Shown piece by piece: positions 18,123-27,040 of a stretch of DNA of 64,000 bases. The position numbers and the translations under genes are program-made. This DNA comes from Flavicella sediminum. Its GTDB lineage: Bacteria > Bacteroidota > Bacteroidia > Flavobacteriales > Flavobacteriaceae. The notes beneath the pieces were generated by a model that saw only the letters and a list, made by a program, of their open reading frames with translations, did not search any database and was not told where the DNA came from. Position 1 is the first letter of the stretch, and every line of letters begins with the position of its first letter. The stretch lies in contig NZ_VDET01000007.1 in NCBI RefSeq assembly GCF_006381105.1, positions 1 through 64,000 of the forward strand, written 5' to 3'.

Positions 18123-18688
18123 TCGATTTCTTTTTCTTCAGGATCCCAGCTATTTTTACCTCTTGCTTTTTTGTAAAGTTTCACTAAAAACATCATTAAA
18201 ACGCCAAAAATGGCAATTCCAATAACACCCCAAATCCAATTCATTGCACTTTGTAGTTCTACTAAAAAAACCACAGCAAATAAAATAATGGTAGCACCTT
18301 CATTCCATAAACGCAACTTTGCAGAGGAATATTTAATGACATTGTTTTGCAACTGACTGTAAATTTTATGGCAACCAAATTGATATAGATACAATAAAAA
18401 GACAAAAGAAAGTTTGACCCACATCCAAGGCTGTAAAAGAAAGTCGGGCAACAAATAAAGCAACCAAAAAGCAAAAAGACTGGCTAAAATTGCTGAAGGC
18501 CAAGTGATGATATACCACAACCGCTTGCTCATTATTTTGTATTGGTTTTGCAAAATACTTTTAGCAGGTTCTTCTTTGTCTTCAGCTTCTACGTGGTAAA
18601 TAAACAAACGAACTATATAAAACAAACCAGCAAACCAGGTCACCACAAAAATAATATGTAAAGCCTTTATATAATAAATGTATTGCAT
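18119..18688 (-). CDS. hemJ: HemJ-like protoporphyrinogen IX oxidase (CopD/UPF0093 family)
   Basis: Membrane protein of 189 residues with four to five transmembrane spans. The N-terminal KALHIIFVVTWFAGLFYIVR contains the conserved His11 and Trp-Phe-Ala signature of HemJ. HemJ oxidises protoporphyrinogen IX to protoporphyrin IX in haem synthesis in bacteria lacking HemG or HemY. Databases often label this group CopD family. Its stop codon overlaps that of the convergent glycosyltransferase gene. Confidence in the family is good; in the enzymatic role moderate. Confidence 0.75.
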   Translation of the reverse strand: MQYIYYIKALHIIFVVTWFAGLFYIVRLFIYHVEAEDKEEPAKSILQNQYKIMSKRLWYIITWPSAILASLFAFWLLYLLPDFLLQPWMWVKLSFVFLLYLYQFGCHKIYSQLQNNVIKYSSAKLRLWNEGATIILFAVVFLVELQSAMNWIWGVIGIAIFGVLMMFLVKLYKKARGKNSWDPEEKEID

Positions 18689-18852
18689 AGGAACTGTCTT
18701 AAATAATTAGCGAAACAAATTTAGCAAATAATAGCTAGATAGCCTGTGCTATTTTTACGAAATGACCACGGTGATTTTATAAATGTTAATTTGCTTTTAA
18801 TGTTTTAAAATTAGCTTTCAGACTTTGATAGATTCGTTTATCTTTGCGGCTT

Positions 18853-19983
18853 ATGAAGTTTGAAATAAAATCGAAAGATCCGCAAAGTAAAGCCAGAGCA
18901 GCAGTAATGACAACTGATCATGGTGTTATAGAAACTCCAATATTTATGCCTGTAGGAACTATGGGAACCGTAAAAGGAGTACATCAAAAAGAATTAAAGG
19001 AAGAAATAAATCCCGATATCATTCTTGCAAATACCTACCACTTATATTTACGACCTAAATTAGATATTTTAGAGAAAGCAGGTGGAGTTCATAAGTTTAT
19101 GAATTGGGACCGACCAATTTTAACGGATAGTGGGGGATATCAAGTGTATTCGCTTTCAGGAAGAAGAAAAATAAAAGAAGCGGGTGTTAATTTTAAGAGT
19201 CATATAGATGGTTCTATGCATTTCTTTTCACCTGAAAATGTGATGGAAACACAGCGTACTATTGGAGCTGATATTATCATGGCTTTTGATGAATGCACAC
19301 CGTATCCTTGCGATTTTAATTATGCTCGTAAATCGATGCATATGACACATCGTTGGTTAAAAAGATGTATGGATCATTTGGAGAATTTACCTTATAAATA
19401 CGGCTATAGCCAAACTTTTTTTCCAATAGTTCAAGGAAGTACTTATACAGATTTACGTAAGCAATCTGCTGAATATATTGCCAATGCAGGTGCAGAAGGA
19501 AATGCTATTGGTGGACTGTCTGTAGGAGAACCGGCAGAAGAGATGTACGCGATGACCGATGTGGTTTGTAGTATTTTACCAGAAGAGAAACCAAGATATT
19601 TAATGGGGGTTGGAACACCTATCAATATTTTAGAAAATATTGCCTTAGGGGTTGATATGTTTGACTGTGTTATGCCAACTAGAAATGCTAGAAATGGAAT
19701 GTTGTTTACTTCAGAAGGAAGTATCAATATAAAAAATAAAAAATGGGAAGATGATTTTTCTCCAATTGATCCGATGGGAATTACTTGGGTAGATACAGAT
19801 TATTCTAAAGCATATTTAAGACATTTATTTGCTGCAAATGAAATGTTAGGAAAGCAAATTGCAACCATTCATAATTTAGGCTTTTATTTGTGGCTGACAA
19901 GAGAAGCTAGAAAGCATATTATTGCTGGTGATTTTACAGAGTGGAAAAATAAAATGGTTCGACAAATGAATAATCGTTTGTAA
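18853..19983 (+). CDS. tgt: Queuine tRNA-ribosyltransferase (Tgt)
   Basis: TIM-barrel transglycosylase of 376 residues that exchanges guanine 34 of GUN-anticodon tRNAs for preQ1. TDSGGYQVYSL contains the general acid/base Asp, and GVDMFDCVMPTRNARNG holds the nucleophile Asp and the tRNA-contact loop. In Zymomonas and E. coli enzymes a structural zinc is held by Cys-x-Cys-x2-Cys plus His. Here the segment between SPIDP and DYSKAYLRH reads MGITWVDT, with no cysteine, while IHNL keeps the histidine. The start is the ATG at 18853: the TTG three codons upstream is the end of a TATCTTTG promoter element (18839-18846), so the mRNA is near-leaderless. Confidence 0.95.
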   Translation: MKFEIKSKDPQSKARAAVMTTDHGVIETPIFMPVGTMGTVKGVHQKELKEEINPDIILANTYHLYLRPKLDILEKAGGVHKFMNWDRPILTDSGGYQVYSLSGRRKIKEAGVNFKSHIDGSMHFFSPENVMETQRTIGADIIMAFDECTPYPCDFNYARKSMHMTHRWLKRCMDHLENLPYKYGYSQTFFPIVQGSTYTDLRKQSAEYIANAGAEGNAIGGLSVGEPAEEMYAMTDVVCSILPEEKPRYLMGVGTPINILENIALGVDMFDCVMPTRNARNGMLFTSEGSINIKNKKWEDDFSPIDPMGITWVDTDYSKAYLRHLFAANEMLGKQIATIHNLGFYLWLTREARKHIIAGDFTEWKNKMVRQMNNRL

Positions 19984-20054
19984 AAAATTTGCAACGAAGC
20001 ATAATAGATGGTGGCATCCTAAGCGTTAATTATTGACACTGCACAATATATTGT

Positions 20055-21791
20055 ATGAAGAAATATATACTTTTTTCACTTTTAGTACTGGTGCCTCTAT
20101 TTATTTATATGCATAGTTTTTATGACGCCTATATTACATGGGATGATGGCGTTCAAGTTTACGAAAATTCAGAAGTGAAGAATTTTGGTTTCGAGAGTTT
20201 CAAAATTATTCTTAGCTCCAATACAGCAGGAATGTATCAACCTTTGACGAGTATTTGTTTCGGAATACTTGCTTCTATTTACGGAGTTTCTTCTGCGTTT
20301 ACCTTCCATGTATTTAGTTTTGTTGTTCATATACTCAACACTTTTTTAGTTTACTTTTTAGGTATTCGACTTTTTAAGAAAAATAAACTGAAAGCGTTTT
20401 TATTAGCACTTTTATTTACTTCTCAACCCATGTCGATAGATGCTGTATCATGGGTGTCGGCGACGAGCACTTTGTTGTTTAGCTTGTTTTTTTTAATTTC
20501 ACTACATTGCTATATTCTTTTTCTAGAAAAGGAAAATCAAAAACAGTATTTGTTTAGTGTTTTAGCCTTCTTTTTAGGTTGCCTTTGCAAGGTTCAAATT
20601 ATTCCTTTGGTGGGTGTTTTGTTTTTGATTGATTTTTTACTGGACAAGCCTTTGTTGAACAAAAAAATGTGGCTTCAAAAAATACCTTATCTGTTCATTG
20701 CTTTTATTTTTGGCTTGGTCGCGCTTTCTTTTAGAAGCGTCACACTTGTTGCAACAAGCGCATTGGAATATAACAAAGTTTATTTTGCCTTAAATCAATT
20801 TATAGGCTATGTCATTGAACTTGTTTCTTTGCCACATTATGCTTTACTCAGAAGTAATGAATGGATACTACACGGACAAGCATTCCTTTTTTTTATACTT
20901 GGTGTTGGTGTTTATTGTTTTAGGAAAAACAAACTATTTGTCTTTGGTGTATTATTTTTTCTAATGAATTTGGTTTTGCAAACGACGCTATTTTCAAAAT
21001 TCAACAATCCTTATGGCAGGCGATATGTGTATGTTGCTGGTTTAGGCGTATGGATAGCAATTCTAAGTTTTAATTACAAGAAAAGACATATTTATATAGC
21101 AAGCCTATTTATCTTATTTCAAGTATTAGCGGCCAAAGCTACTTCTGTTGGAAGGTCGGCAAATAGTGAATTGTTTGTTAGCTTAAGTTCCGTTAAAACT
21201 AAGGAGCAGCTAGGTAGTACTGATTTTAGTGCTTATGCTTTTGAACACCATGCAAAAACGATTAATGGCTACGATTTTAGCCCAGAGTTGAGCGCAAGTT
21301 CTGGCTTAAATAATTTGGGCATCGTGATGGCGCGCTTTGGTTTTATCGATTTTGCTGAAATTTGTTTTATTAAAAATGACAGTTTTGAATCGGAAGATAA
21401 TTTAGTGCAATTGTTTCTATTTAAAGATATAGAGAAAGCAGAGACTTATTTATTGAAGAGTTTTAAGAACAGACCCAACTCTTTTGACCTATGCATTAAA
21501 TTGGGTTATGTATATTTAAAAACCAATGCTATTAAAGCGGAAGGATATTTTAAAAGAGCAATTGCTATAAACCCCAATTCAGCAATAGGCTATATGAATT
21601 TAGGAGTAATTAATTCTAAAAAAAATAAACCTAAAGCGGAAGAATATTTTTTAAAGGCTTTAACTTTGGATTCCAAAAACATAAAATTACTTAAAAATTT
21701 AGGTGTTTTTTATAAAGAAACAAATCCTGAAAAATCTGAGCAATATTATAAGCAGGCAAAATTAGTCGTTCAAAAGAATAATTGGAATTAG
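20055..21791 (+). CDS. Polytopic membrane protein with C-terminal TPRs (TMTC-like)
   Basis: A 578-residue protein. An N-terminal hydrophobic half (about 10 spans, residues 1-370) starts with the GT-C-like signature ITWDDGVQVYENSEV, where the WDD acidic pair sits in the first extracytoplasmic loop. A soluble half has at least four tetratricopeptide repeats (about 440-575, for example RAIAINPNSAIGYMNLGVIN). This layout matches bacterial relatives of TMTC/O-mannosyltransferase-like proteins, which suggests lipid-linked sugar transfer to envelope proteins; I infer that from architecture. It precedes the LptF/G permease gene by 25 bp and may be cotranscribed with it. Confidence 0.8.
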   Translation: MKKYILFSLLVLVPLFIYMHSFYDAYITWDDGVQVYENSEVKNFGFESFKIILSSNTAGMYQPLTSICFGILASIYGVSSAFTFHVFSFVVHILNTFLVYFLGIRLFKKNKLKAFLLALLFTSQPMSIDAVSWVSATSTLLFSLFFLISLHCYILFLEKENQKQYLFSVLAFFLGCLCKVQIIPLVGVLFLIDFLLDKPLLNKKMWLQKIPYLFIAFIFGLVALSFRSVTLVATSALEYNKVYFALNQFIGYVIELVSLPHYALLRSNEWILHGQAFLFFILGVGVYCFRKNKLFVFGVLFFLMNLVLQTTLFSKFNNPYGRRYVYVAGLGVWIAILSFNYKKRHIYIASLFILFQVLAAKATSVGRSANSELFVSLSSVKTKEQLGSTDFSAYAFEHHAKTINGYDFSPELSASSGLNNLGIVMARFGFIDFAEICFIKNDSFESEDNLVQLFLFKDIEKAETYLLKSFKNRPNSFDLCIKLGYVYLKTNAIKAEGYFKRAIAINPNSAIGYMNLGVINSKKNKPKAEEYFLKALTLDSKNIKLLKNLGVFYKETNPEKSEQYYKQAKLVVQKNNWN

Positions 21792-21816
21792 GAATACCCT
21801 AAGAAATACCATATAA

Positions 21817-22905
21817 ATGAGAATATTAGATAAATACATTTTAAAAAAATACCTAGGGTCCTTTATTTTTACCTTATTTATTTTAATTCCAATTGCCATT
21901 GCAATTGATGTGTCTGAAAAAATTGACAAGTTTTTAAGACATACAAATCTTTCAGTAGGAGAAATTATAGAAGATTATTATGTGAATTTTATTATTTATT
22001 ACGCCAATACGTTTATGCCTTTGGCATTGTTTATTGCGGTTATATTTTTCACCTCTAAACTTTCCAATAATACGGAAATTATAGCCATTAACAGTGCTAG
22101 TATTTCGTTTACTCGCTTTTTAAAACCTTATATAGTTGGAGCAACCATTGTAACAGTGTTCGCCTTAATTATGAATCATTTTGTGGTGCCTAGAGGAAAT
22201 AAGACCTTGACACAATTTGAAAAAAAGTACATCAAAAAAAGTACCAGCCAACAATCTTCTTATGTAAAAGATTTTAATATGCGCTTGGGAGATGGCAGAT
22301 TTATTTTTATCCAAAATTTTGGTTTACGTACCAATCGTGGTTACGATTTTTCTTACGAAGAATTTGATGGACTTAAGTTAAAATATCGTTTAACCGCAGA
22401 GGAAATTCGATGGAATAAAAAAGACAGTACTTTTTCATTGACCAAATACACAAAAAGAAAAATTTTCAACAATATAGATAGCATCGAAAGAGGAGCTAAG
22501 TTTGATACTATTTTTGATTTTTCACCGAAAGATTTTTTATATGTAGATTATTTATCAAAAGAAATGCCTTCTGATGAATTGTATGAATTTATTCAAGTCT
22601 CTAAAAAAAGAGGTGTGAAAAATTTAAATGCCTACCATGTTGAGCTTTACAAAAGAACGAGTTTGCCATTGTCTTCTTATATTCTAACTATTATAGCCGT
22701 TTGTTTGGCCTTTAGAAAAAAACGAGGAGGGATAGGAATCAATATGGCTGTGGGAATAGGATTGATGTTTATGTATGTGTTTTTTATGAAGATTTCTGAG
22801 GTTTTAGGAGCTGTCGCAGGTAGTAACACCATCATAATGGTTTGGATGCCTAATGTAATGTTTGGTATTTTAGCCTTATTCTTGTTTTTCAAATCAAAAA
22901 AATAA
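21817..22905 (+). CDS. LptF/LptG family lipopolysaccharide export permease
   Basis: YjgP/YjgQ-family permease of 362 residues. Three N-terminal membrane segments, a periplasmic beta-jellyroll domain (about 140-270) and three C-terminal segments give the six-span LptF/G topology. The start MRILDKYILKKYLGSF is typical of the family, as is VPRGNKTLTQFEKKYIKK after TM3. With LptB it would extract lipopolysaccharide from the inner membrane. LptF and LptG cannot be separated by eye in Bacteroidota. It is followed 62 bp later by accA, which has its own promoter. Confidence 0.92.
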   Translation: MRILDKYILKKYLGSFIFTLFILIPIAIAIDVSEKIDKFLRHTNLSVGEIIEDYYVNFIIYYANTFMPLALFIAVIFFTSKLSNNTEIIAINSASISFTRFLKPYIVGATIVTVFALIMNHFVVPRGNKTLTQFEKKYIKKSTSQQSSYVKDFNMRLGDGRFIFIQNFGLRTNRGYDFSYEEFDGLKLKYRLTAEEIRWNKKDSTFSLTKYTKRKIFNNIDSIERGAKFDTIFDFSPKDFLYVDYLSKEMPSDELYEFIQVSKKRGVKNLNAYHVELYKRTSLPLSSYILTIIAVCLAFRKKRGGIGINMAVGIGLMFMYVFFMKISEVLGAVAGSNTIIMVWMPNVMFGILALFLFFKSKK

Positions 22906-22909
22906 AACT

Positions 22910-22944
22910 TTTGACATGATACTTTCACGAAGTTAGTATCTTTG
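22910..22944 (+). promoter_or_regulatory. accA promoter
   Basis: TTTG (22910-22913) and TATCTTTG (22937-22944) are 23 bp apart, at the long end of the Bacteroidota spacing range. The start codon follows 23 bp downstream. Confidence 0.55.
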
Positions 22945-22967
22945 TCAACTTACCAATAAAATAAAAT

Positions 22968-23921
22968 ATGGAATATTTAGATTTTGAATTGCCGATTAAA
23001 GAACTAGAGGAGCAATTAAATAAATGTCAGTTAATAGGTGAAGAGAGTGCTGTTGATGTATCTGAAACTTGTCAAAAGCTGATCAAAAAACTAGAAGACA
23101 CCAAAAAAGATATCTATAAAAATTTAACTCCTTGGCAACGTGTACAGTTGTCTAGACACCCAAACAGACCTTATACATTAGATTATGTAAAAGCCTTGGC
23201 AGGGGATACTTTTATGGAACTTCATGGTGATAGAAGTGTGAAAGATGACAAAGCCATTATTGGTGGATTGGGGAAAATTGGTGACCAATCATTTATGTTT
23301 ATCGGACAACAAAAAGGATTTAATACAAAGACTCGTCAGTACAGAAATTTTGGAATGGCGAATCCAGAAGGCTATAGAAAAGCTTTACGTTTGATGCGTA
23401 TGGCAGAAAAATTCAACATTCCTGTCTTGACTTTTGTTGATACTCCAGGGGCATACCCAGGATTGGAAGCAGAAGAGCGTGGACAAGGAGAAGCTATTGC
23501 ACGTAATATTTTTGAAATGTGTGTGTTGAAAGTGCCAATTATTACTATTATTATTGGAGAAGGAGCTTCAGGTGGTGCTTTAGGAATAGGTGTAGGAGAT
23601 AGAGTATTGATGATGGAGAATTCTTGGTACTCTGTAATTTCACCAGAAAACTGTTCTACAATTTTATGGAGAAGTTGGGATTATAAAATTGAAGCAGCCT
23701 CTGCCTTGAAATTGACATCCAAAGACATGGAGAACTTAAACTTAGTAGACGGTGTTATTAGAGAACCCCTAGGAGGTGCACATTCTGATAGAGAAGGTAC
23801 TTTCCAAATTGTGAGAAAAACGATTGTAGAAGAATTGGCAGCAATTCAGAAATTATCTGTAGAAGATATGATTTCTGCACGTATCAATAAATATGAAAAT
23901 ATGGGCGTTTACAAAGAGTAA
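22968..23921 (+). CDS. accA: Acetyl-CoA carboxylase carboxyltransferase subunit alpha
   Basis: Crotonase-fold subunit of 317 residues that, with AccD, transfers the carboxyl from biotin to acetyl-CoA, the first step of fatty acid synthesis. It begins with the family's helical segment ([17 protein letters not shown]) and contains the [15 protein letters not shown] and [20 protein letters not shown] stretches and the oxyanion-hole [15 protein letters not shown]. Length is normal, with its own promoter and a strong terminator. Confidence 0.98.
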   Translation: MEYLDFELPIKELEEQLNKCQLIGEESAVDVSETCQKLIKKLEDTKKDIYKNLTPWQRVQLSRHPNRPYTLDYVKALAGDTFMELHGDRSVKDDKAIIGGLGKIGDQSFMFIGQQKGFNTKTRQYRNFGMANPEGYRKALRLMRMAEKFNIPVLTFVDTPGAYPGLEAEERGQGEAIARNIFEMCVLKVPIITIIIGEGASGGALGIGVGDRVLMMENSWYSVISPENCSTILWRSWDYKIEAASALKLTSKDMENLNLVDGVIREPLGGAHSDREGTFQIVRKTIVEELAAIQKLSVEDMISARINKYENMGVYKE

Positions 23922-23944
23922 TTTTTTTAACTAAAATAGAAAGC

Positions 23945-23980
23945 AAAAAAAAAAGTGTTATGAAAATAACACTTTTTTTT
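23945..23980 (+). terminator. Bidirectional terminator after accA
   Basis: The A-run plus GTGTTAT pairs perfectly with ATAACAC plus a T-run around a GAAA tetraloop, with U-tracts on both strands. It separates convergent accA and the coiled-coil gene that ends at 24003. Confidence 0.8.
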
Positions 23981-24002
23981 GTTCTTATAAGGAAGAAGTA
24001 TT

Positions 24003-24776
24003 TTAAGCTAAAATACTTTCCAAAGCTTCTCTTTCTTCATCTGCTAAAGTAGCATCAACAAGAATTCTTCCACTGTGTTCGTCAATGGTGATTTTTTTAC
24101 GTGAAGCAATTTCAATTTGTACCTGTGGTGGAATGGTAAAGAAAGATCCTCCAGCAGCACCTCTTTCAATAGAAACTACAGCCAAACCATTCTTTACTTT
24201 AGAACGAATTTTTTTGTAAGCTTTTAATAAGTGGGTATCAATTTTTTCTGACAATTCGATTGATAAATCGTTCATCAAATTTTCTTCTTTTTCTGTTTCT
24301 TTAGAAATAGCATCTAATTCAGATTTTTTATGATCTAAGTGGGAAGCTTGTCTGTCTAACTTTTCAGTAGTTGTAACAATGATTTGCTTTTTTTGCTCAA
24401 TTTTCGCTTTGTACTCATTGATTCTCTTTTCAGCCAATTCAATTTCTAATTGTTGGTATTCAATCTCTTTGGTCAATGAGTCAAACTCACGATTGTTACG
24501 AACTTTTTGTTGTTGTTCGTCGTATTTCTTAGATAATGTCTTAGACTCTTCAATTGCATTCTTCTTGTTAGCAATCTCAGTTTCAAAATTAGTCACATCC
24601 TCTGTCAATTTAGACAATCTAGTGTTTAAACCAGCAATTTCGTCTTCTAAATCTTCAATTTCTAAAGGTAGTTCACCTCTTACGTTTTTAATATCATCTA
24701 TTCTTGAATCAATTAATTGTAATCTGTAAAGAGATCTTAATTTGTCTTCAACTGTAAGTTCTTTAGTCTTAGCCAT
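24003..24776 (-). CDS. Coiled-coil protein of the C4 zinc-ribbon (DUF164) family, lacking the ribbon cysteines
   Basis: A 257-residue protein, mostly a long coiled coil (about 25-185) with heptads rich in Glu and Lys. The C-terminal ~60 residues align by pattern with the zinc-ribbon family (CT398/DUF164): RGAAGGSFFTIPPQVQIEI...IDEHSGRILVD. In typical members both halves carry CxxC pairs (as in CGGC and CPNCGRIL); here every ribbon cysteine is missing while the spacing is kept. The role is unknown; it is proposed to be a scaffold or nucleic-acid-associated factor. It sits 2 bp downstream of the Nif3-like gene, a pairing common in Bacteroidota. Confidence 0.85.
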   Translation of the reverse strand: MAKTKELTVEDKLRSLYRLQLIDSRIDDIKNVRGELPLEIEDLEDEIAGLNTRLSKLTEDVTNFETEIANKKNAIEESKTLSKKYDEQQQKVRNNREFDSLTKEIEYQQLEIELAEKRINEYKAKIEQKKQIIVTTTEKLDRQASHLDHKKSELDAISKETEKEENLMNDLSIELSEKIDTHLLKAYKKIRSKVKNGLAVVSIERGAAGGSFFTIPPQVQIEIASRKKITIDEHSGRILVDATLADEEREALESILA

Positions 24777-24778
24777 GT

Positions 24779-25876
24779 TTATATGTAGTATATTGGATTC
24801 GTATTTTTATCTGATAAAATGATTGCAAAATTAGTAAATTTTTTCGTAAGATAATCAACTAAGAGGTTTTTTGTGAACTGTTCACTTTCATAATGCCCAA
24901 TATCCGTAATTAATAGCTGATTTTCAGCTTTGTAGAATTCGTGATATTTGAAATCTGCCGAGATATAAGCATCCGCACCTGCCATTTTTGCGTTTTCAAT
25001 AGCAAAACTACCGGAGCCTCCTAAAACGGCGACTTTTTTTATGGCTTTGTTCAATAATTTTGAGTGACGAATACAATCGGTTTTCATAGCGCTTTTTACA
25101 TGTTGTAAAAAATCTTTTTCATCCATGGCTTCGTCAAATTCTGCCACCATTCCAATTCCTATATGTTGGTGTTGGTTTTCTAAAGTTGTTATTTCATAAG
25201 CTACTTCTTCATAAGGATGATTGTCAAATAAGGTTTTTCTGATGTTAGCTTCCAGATGCTTTTCAAAAATAATCCCGATAATAATTTCTTTTTCCGATTT
25301 TAACTCGCCTTTTTTGCCTACCGTCGGATTGGAATCTTCGTTTCCTCTATAGGTTCCAAATCCTTCAACATTAAAACTACAACTATCGTAATTCCCTATA
25401 TTTCCAGCTCCTTGCGCAAATAAGGCTTTTCGTAAACGATTGGCATTTTCAACAGGTACATAGGTCAATAGTTTTTTGATATTGTGTTTTTGTGGAATTA
25501 AAACTTTTCTGTTCTTTAAACCAAGTACTTCACACATTTTTGCACTAACTCCATGAAAACAATTGTCAAGAGCTGTATGCATGGCATAAATAGCTATGTC
25601 ATTTTTAATTGCTTTGATCACCACTCTTTCTACATAATTACTCCCATTAATTTTCTTTAAACCAGAAAAAATAATAGGATGAAAACTAACCACTAAATTG
25701 CATTTTTTTTCAATGGCTTCGTCTATGGTAGCTTCCAAAGAATCTAAAGTGACCAATACGCCACTTACTTCTGTTTCATAACTTCCAACAAGCAATCCTA
25801 CATTGTCAAAACTTTCGGCATAGGCCAAAGGTGCTAATTTTTCAATACTCGTTGTTACGTCTTTTATCGTAGGCAT
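24779..25876 (-). CDS. Nif3-like dinuclear metal centre protein
   Basis: NIF3/YbgI family (GTP cyclohydrolase I type 2-like) of 365 residues. Metal-binding histidines lie in VVSFHPIIFSG and AMHTALDN, and late ligands are expected in DIGHYESEQF. The middle ~120 residues form the extra PII-like insertion found in longer Nif3 proteins, with IGIIFEKHLEANIRK. Members form toroidal hexamers. The physiological reaction is unsettled, and I do not assign one. It is cotranscribed with the coiled-coil gene and divergent from lpxK. Confidence 0.92.
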   Translation of the reverse strand: MPTIKDVTTSIEKLAPLAYAESFDNVGLLVGSYETEVSGVLVTLDSLEATIDEAIEKKCNLVVSFHPIIFSGLKKINGSNYVERVVIKAIKNDIAIYAMHTALDNCFHGVSAKMCEVLGLKNRKVLIPQKHNIKKLLTYVPVENANRLRKALFAQGAGNIGNYDSCSFNVEGFGTYRGNEDSNPTVGKKGELKSEKEIIIGIIFEKHLEANIRKTLFDNHPYEEVAYEITTLENQHQHIGIGMVAEFDEAMDEKDFLQHVKSAMKTDCIRHSKLLNKAIKKVAVLGGSGSFAIENAKMAGADAYISADFKYHEFYKAENQLLITDIGHYESEQFTKNLLVDYLTKKFTNFAIILSDKNTNPIYYI

Positions 25877-25992
25877 AGTTGTGTTTTAAGGAAATCAAAT
25901 GTAAAAAATATAGTTGAATTGTACCGTGGATACTTCAGGTATTTATTTAACTTTGTTTTGAATTGATTCGTAAAACATAGGCCCTATAAAGA

Positions 25993-27036
25993 ATGATAAA
26001 AACATTGGTTGAAAAGATACTTCGCATACTTGTATTTCCGATTTCTATACTTTATGGAATTGTGGTTTATTTCCGAAATTTATTTTTTGATGTAGGTATT
26101 TATACTTCCAATACTTTTAAAACACCGATAATAGCTATTGGTAATTTAAGTATGGGCGGTACTGGGAAATCGCCGCAAATAGAATATTTGATCAAGTTAT
26201 TGCAGCAAGATTTTAAAGTAGCTGTTTTAAGTAGAGGCTACAAAAGAGCTTCTAAAGGTTTTGTGTTGGCCAACAAACAATCAACGGTGGAAGAATTGGG
26301 AGATGAGCCTTTCCAGTTTTATTCAAAATTTAAAAATATTTCTGTAGCTGTAGATGCTGATAGAACGCATGGTATTGGAGAACTTTTGAAACAAGTACAT
26401 AAGCCGGATGTAATTTTATTAGATGATGCCTATCAACATAGAAAAGTCAAAGCAGGGTTGTACATATTATTAACCACTTATGATAAATTGTATGCCGATG
26501 ATTTTTTACTTCCTACTGGAACTTTGCGAGAATCGAGGCAAGGAGCAAAGCGTGCAAAAATTATTATTGTCACCAAATGTCCTAAAGACATAGATACTTC
26601 TGAAAAGGAACGTATTTTAAATAAAATAAAACCAACGGAGGGACAACGTGTGTTTTTTACAAATATCAAATATGCCGATTGTCTTATTTCTAAAGAAGAA
26701 ACTATTGCAACGGCTGCCATTTCTAAAAATGAGGTATTGTTATTGACAGGAATTGCGAATCCGAAACCCTTATTAAAACATTTAGATAGTTTGAAGGTGG
26801 ATTACAAACATTTAAATTTTCCAGATCATTATAATTTTACGGAAAAAGATATTATTGAAATTCAAGAAAAATTTAAAGCCCTAACTTCTAAAGAAAAAAT
26901 AATCCTAACGACAGAAAAGGATTATATGCGATTGCAAGGAAAAATTCCGAATTTGTATTATATAGGTATCGAAACCAATTTTTTAGAGCATGGTGATGTG
27001 TTTGATGAAATGCTTAGAGAAGCCATTGCAAGTTGA
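25993..27036 (+). CDS. lpxK: Tetraacyldisaccharide 4'-kinase
   Basis: Inner-membrane-associated P-loop kinase of 347 residues that phosphorylates the 4' position of the lipid A disaccharide precursor. An N-terminal membrane helix (residues 8-32) is followed by Walker A NLSMGGTGKSPQ (51-62) and LLDDAYQHRK, the catalytic Asp-rich loop typical of LpxK. Length is standard. It supports a lipopolysaccharide-bearing outer membrane. It converges on murB with a 4-bp gap. Confidence 0.95.
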   Translation: MIKTLVEKILRILVFPISILYGIVVYFRNLFFDVGIYTSNTFKTPIIAIGNLSMGGTGKSPQIEYLIKLLQQDFKVAVLSRGYKRASKGFVLANKQSTVEELGDEPFQFYSKFKNISVAVDADRTHGIGELLKQVHKPDVILLDDAYQHRKVKAGLYILLTTYDKLYADDFLLPTGTLRESRQGAKRAKIIIVTKCPKDIDTSEKERILNKIKPTEGQRVFFTNIKYADCLISKEETIATAAISKNEVLLLTGIANPKPLLKHLDSLKVDYKHLNFPDHYNFTEKDIIEIQEKFKALTSKEKIILTTEKDYMRLQGKIPNLYYIGIETNFLEHGDVFDEMLREAIAS

Positions 27037-27040
27037 AAGC

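Noticed and set aside
18844-18852. TTG as start of tgt
   Set aside because: It is the end of a TATCTTTG promoter element; the ATG at 18853 is a better start.
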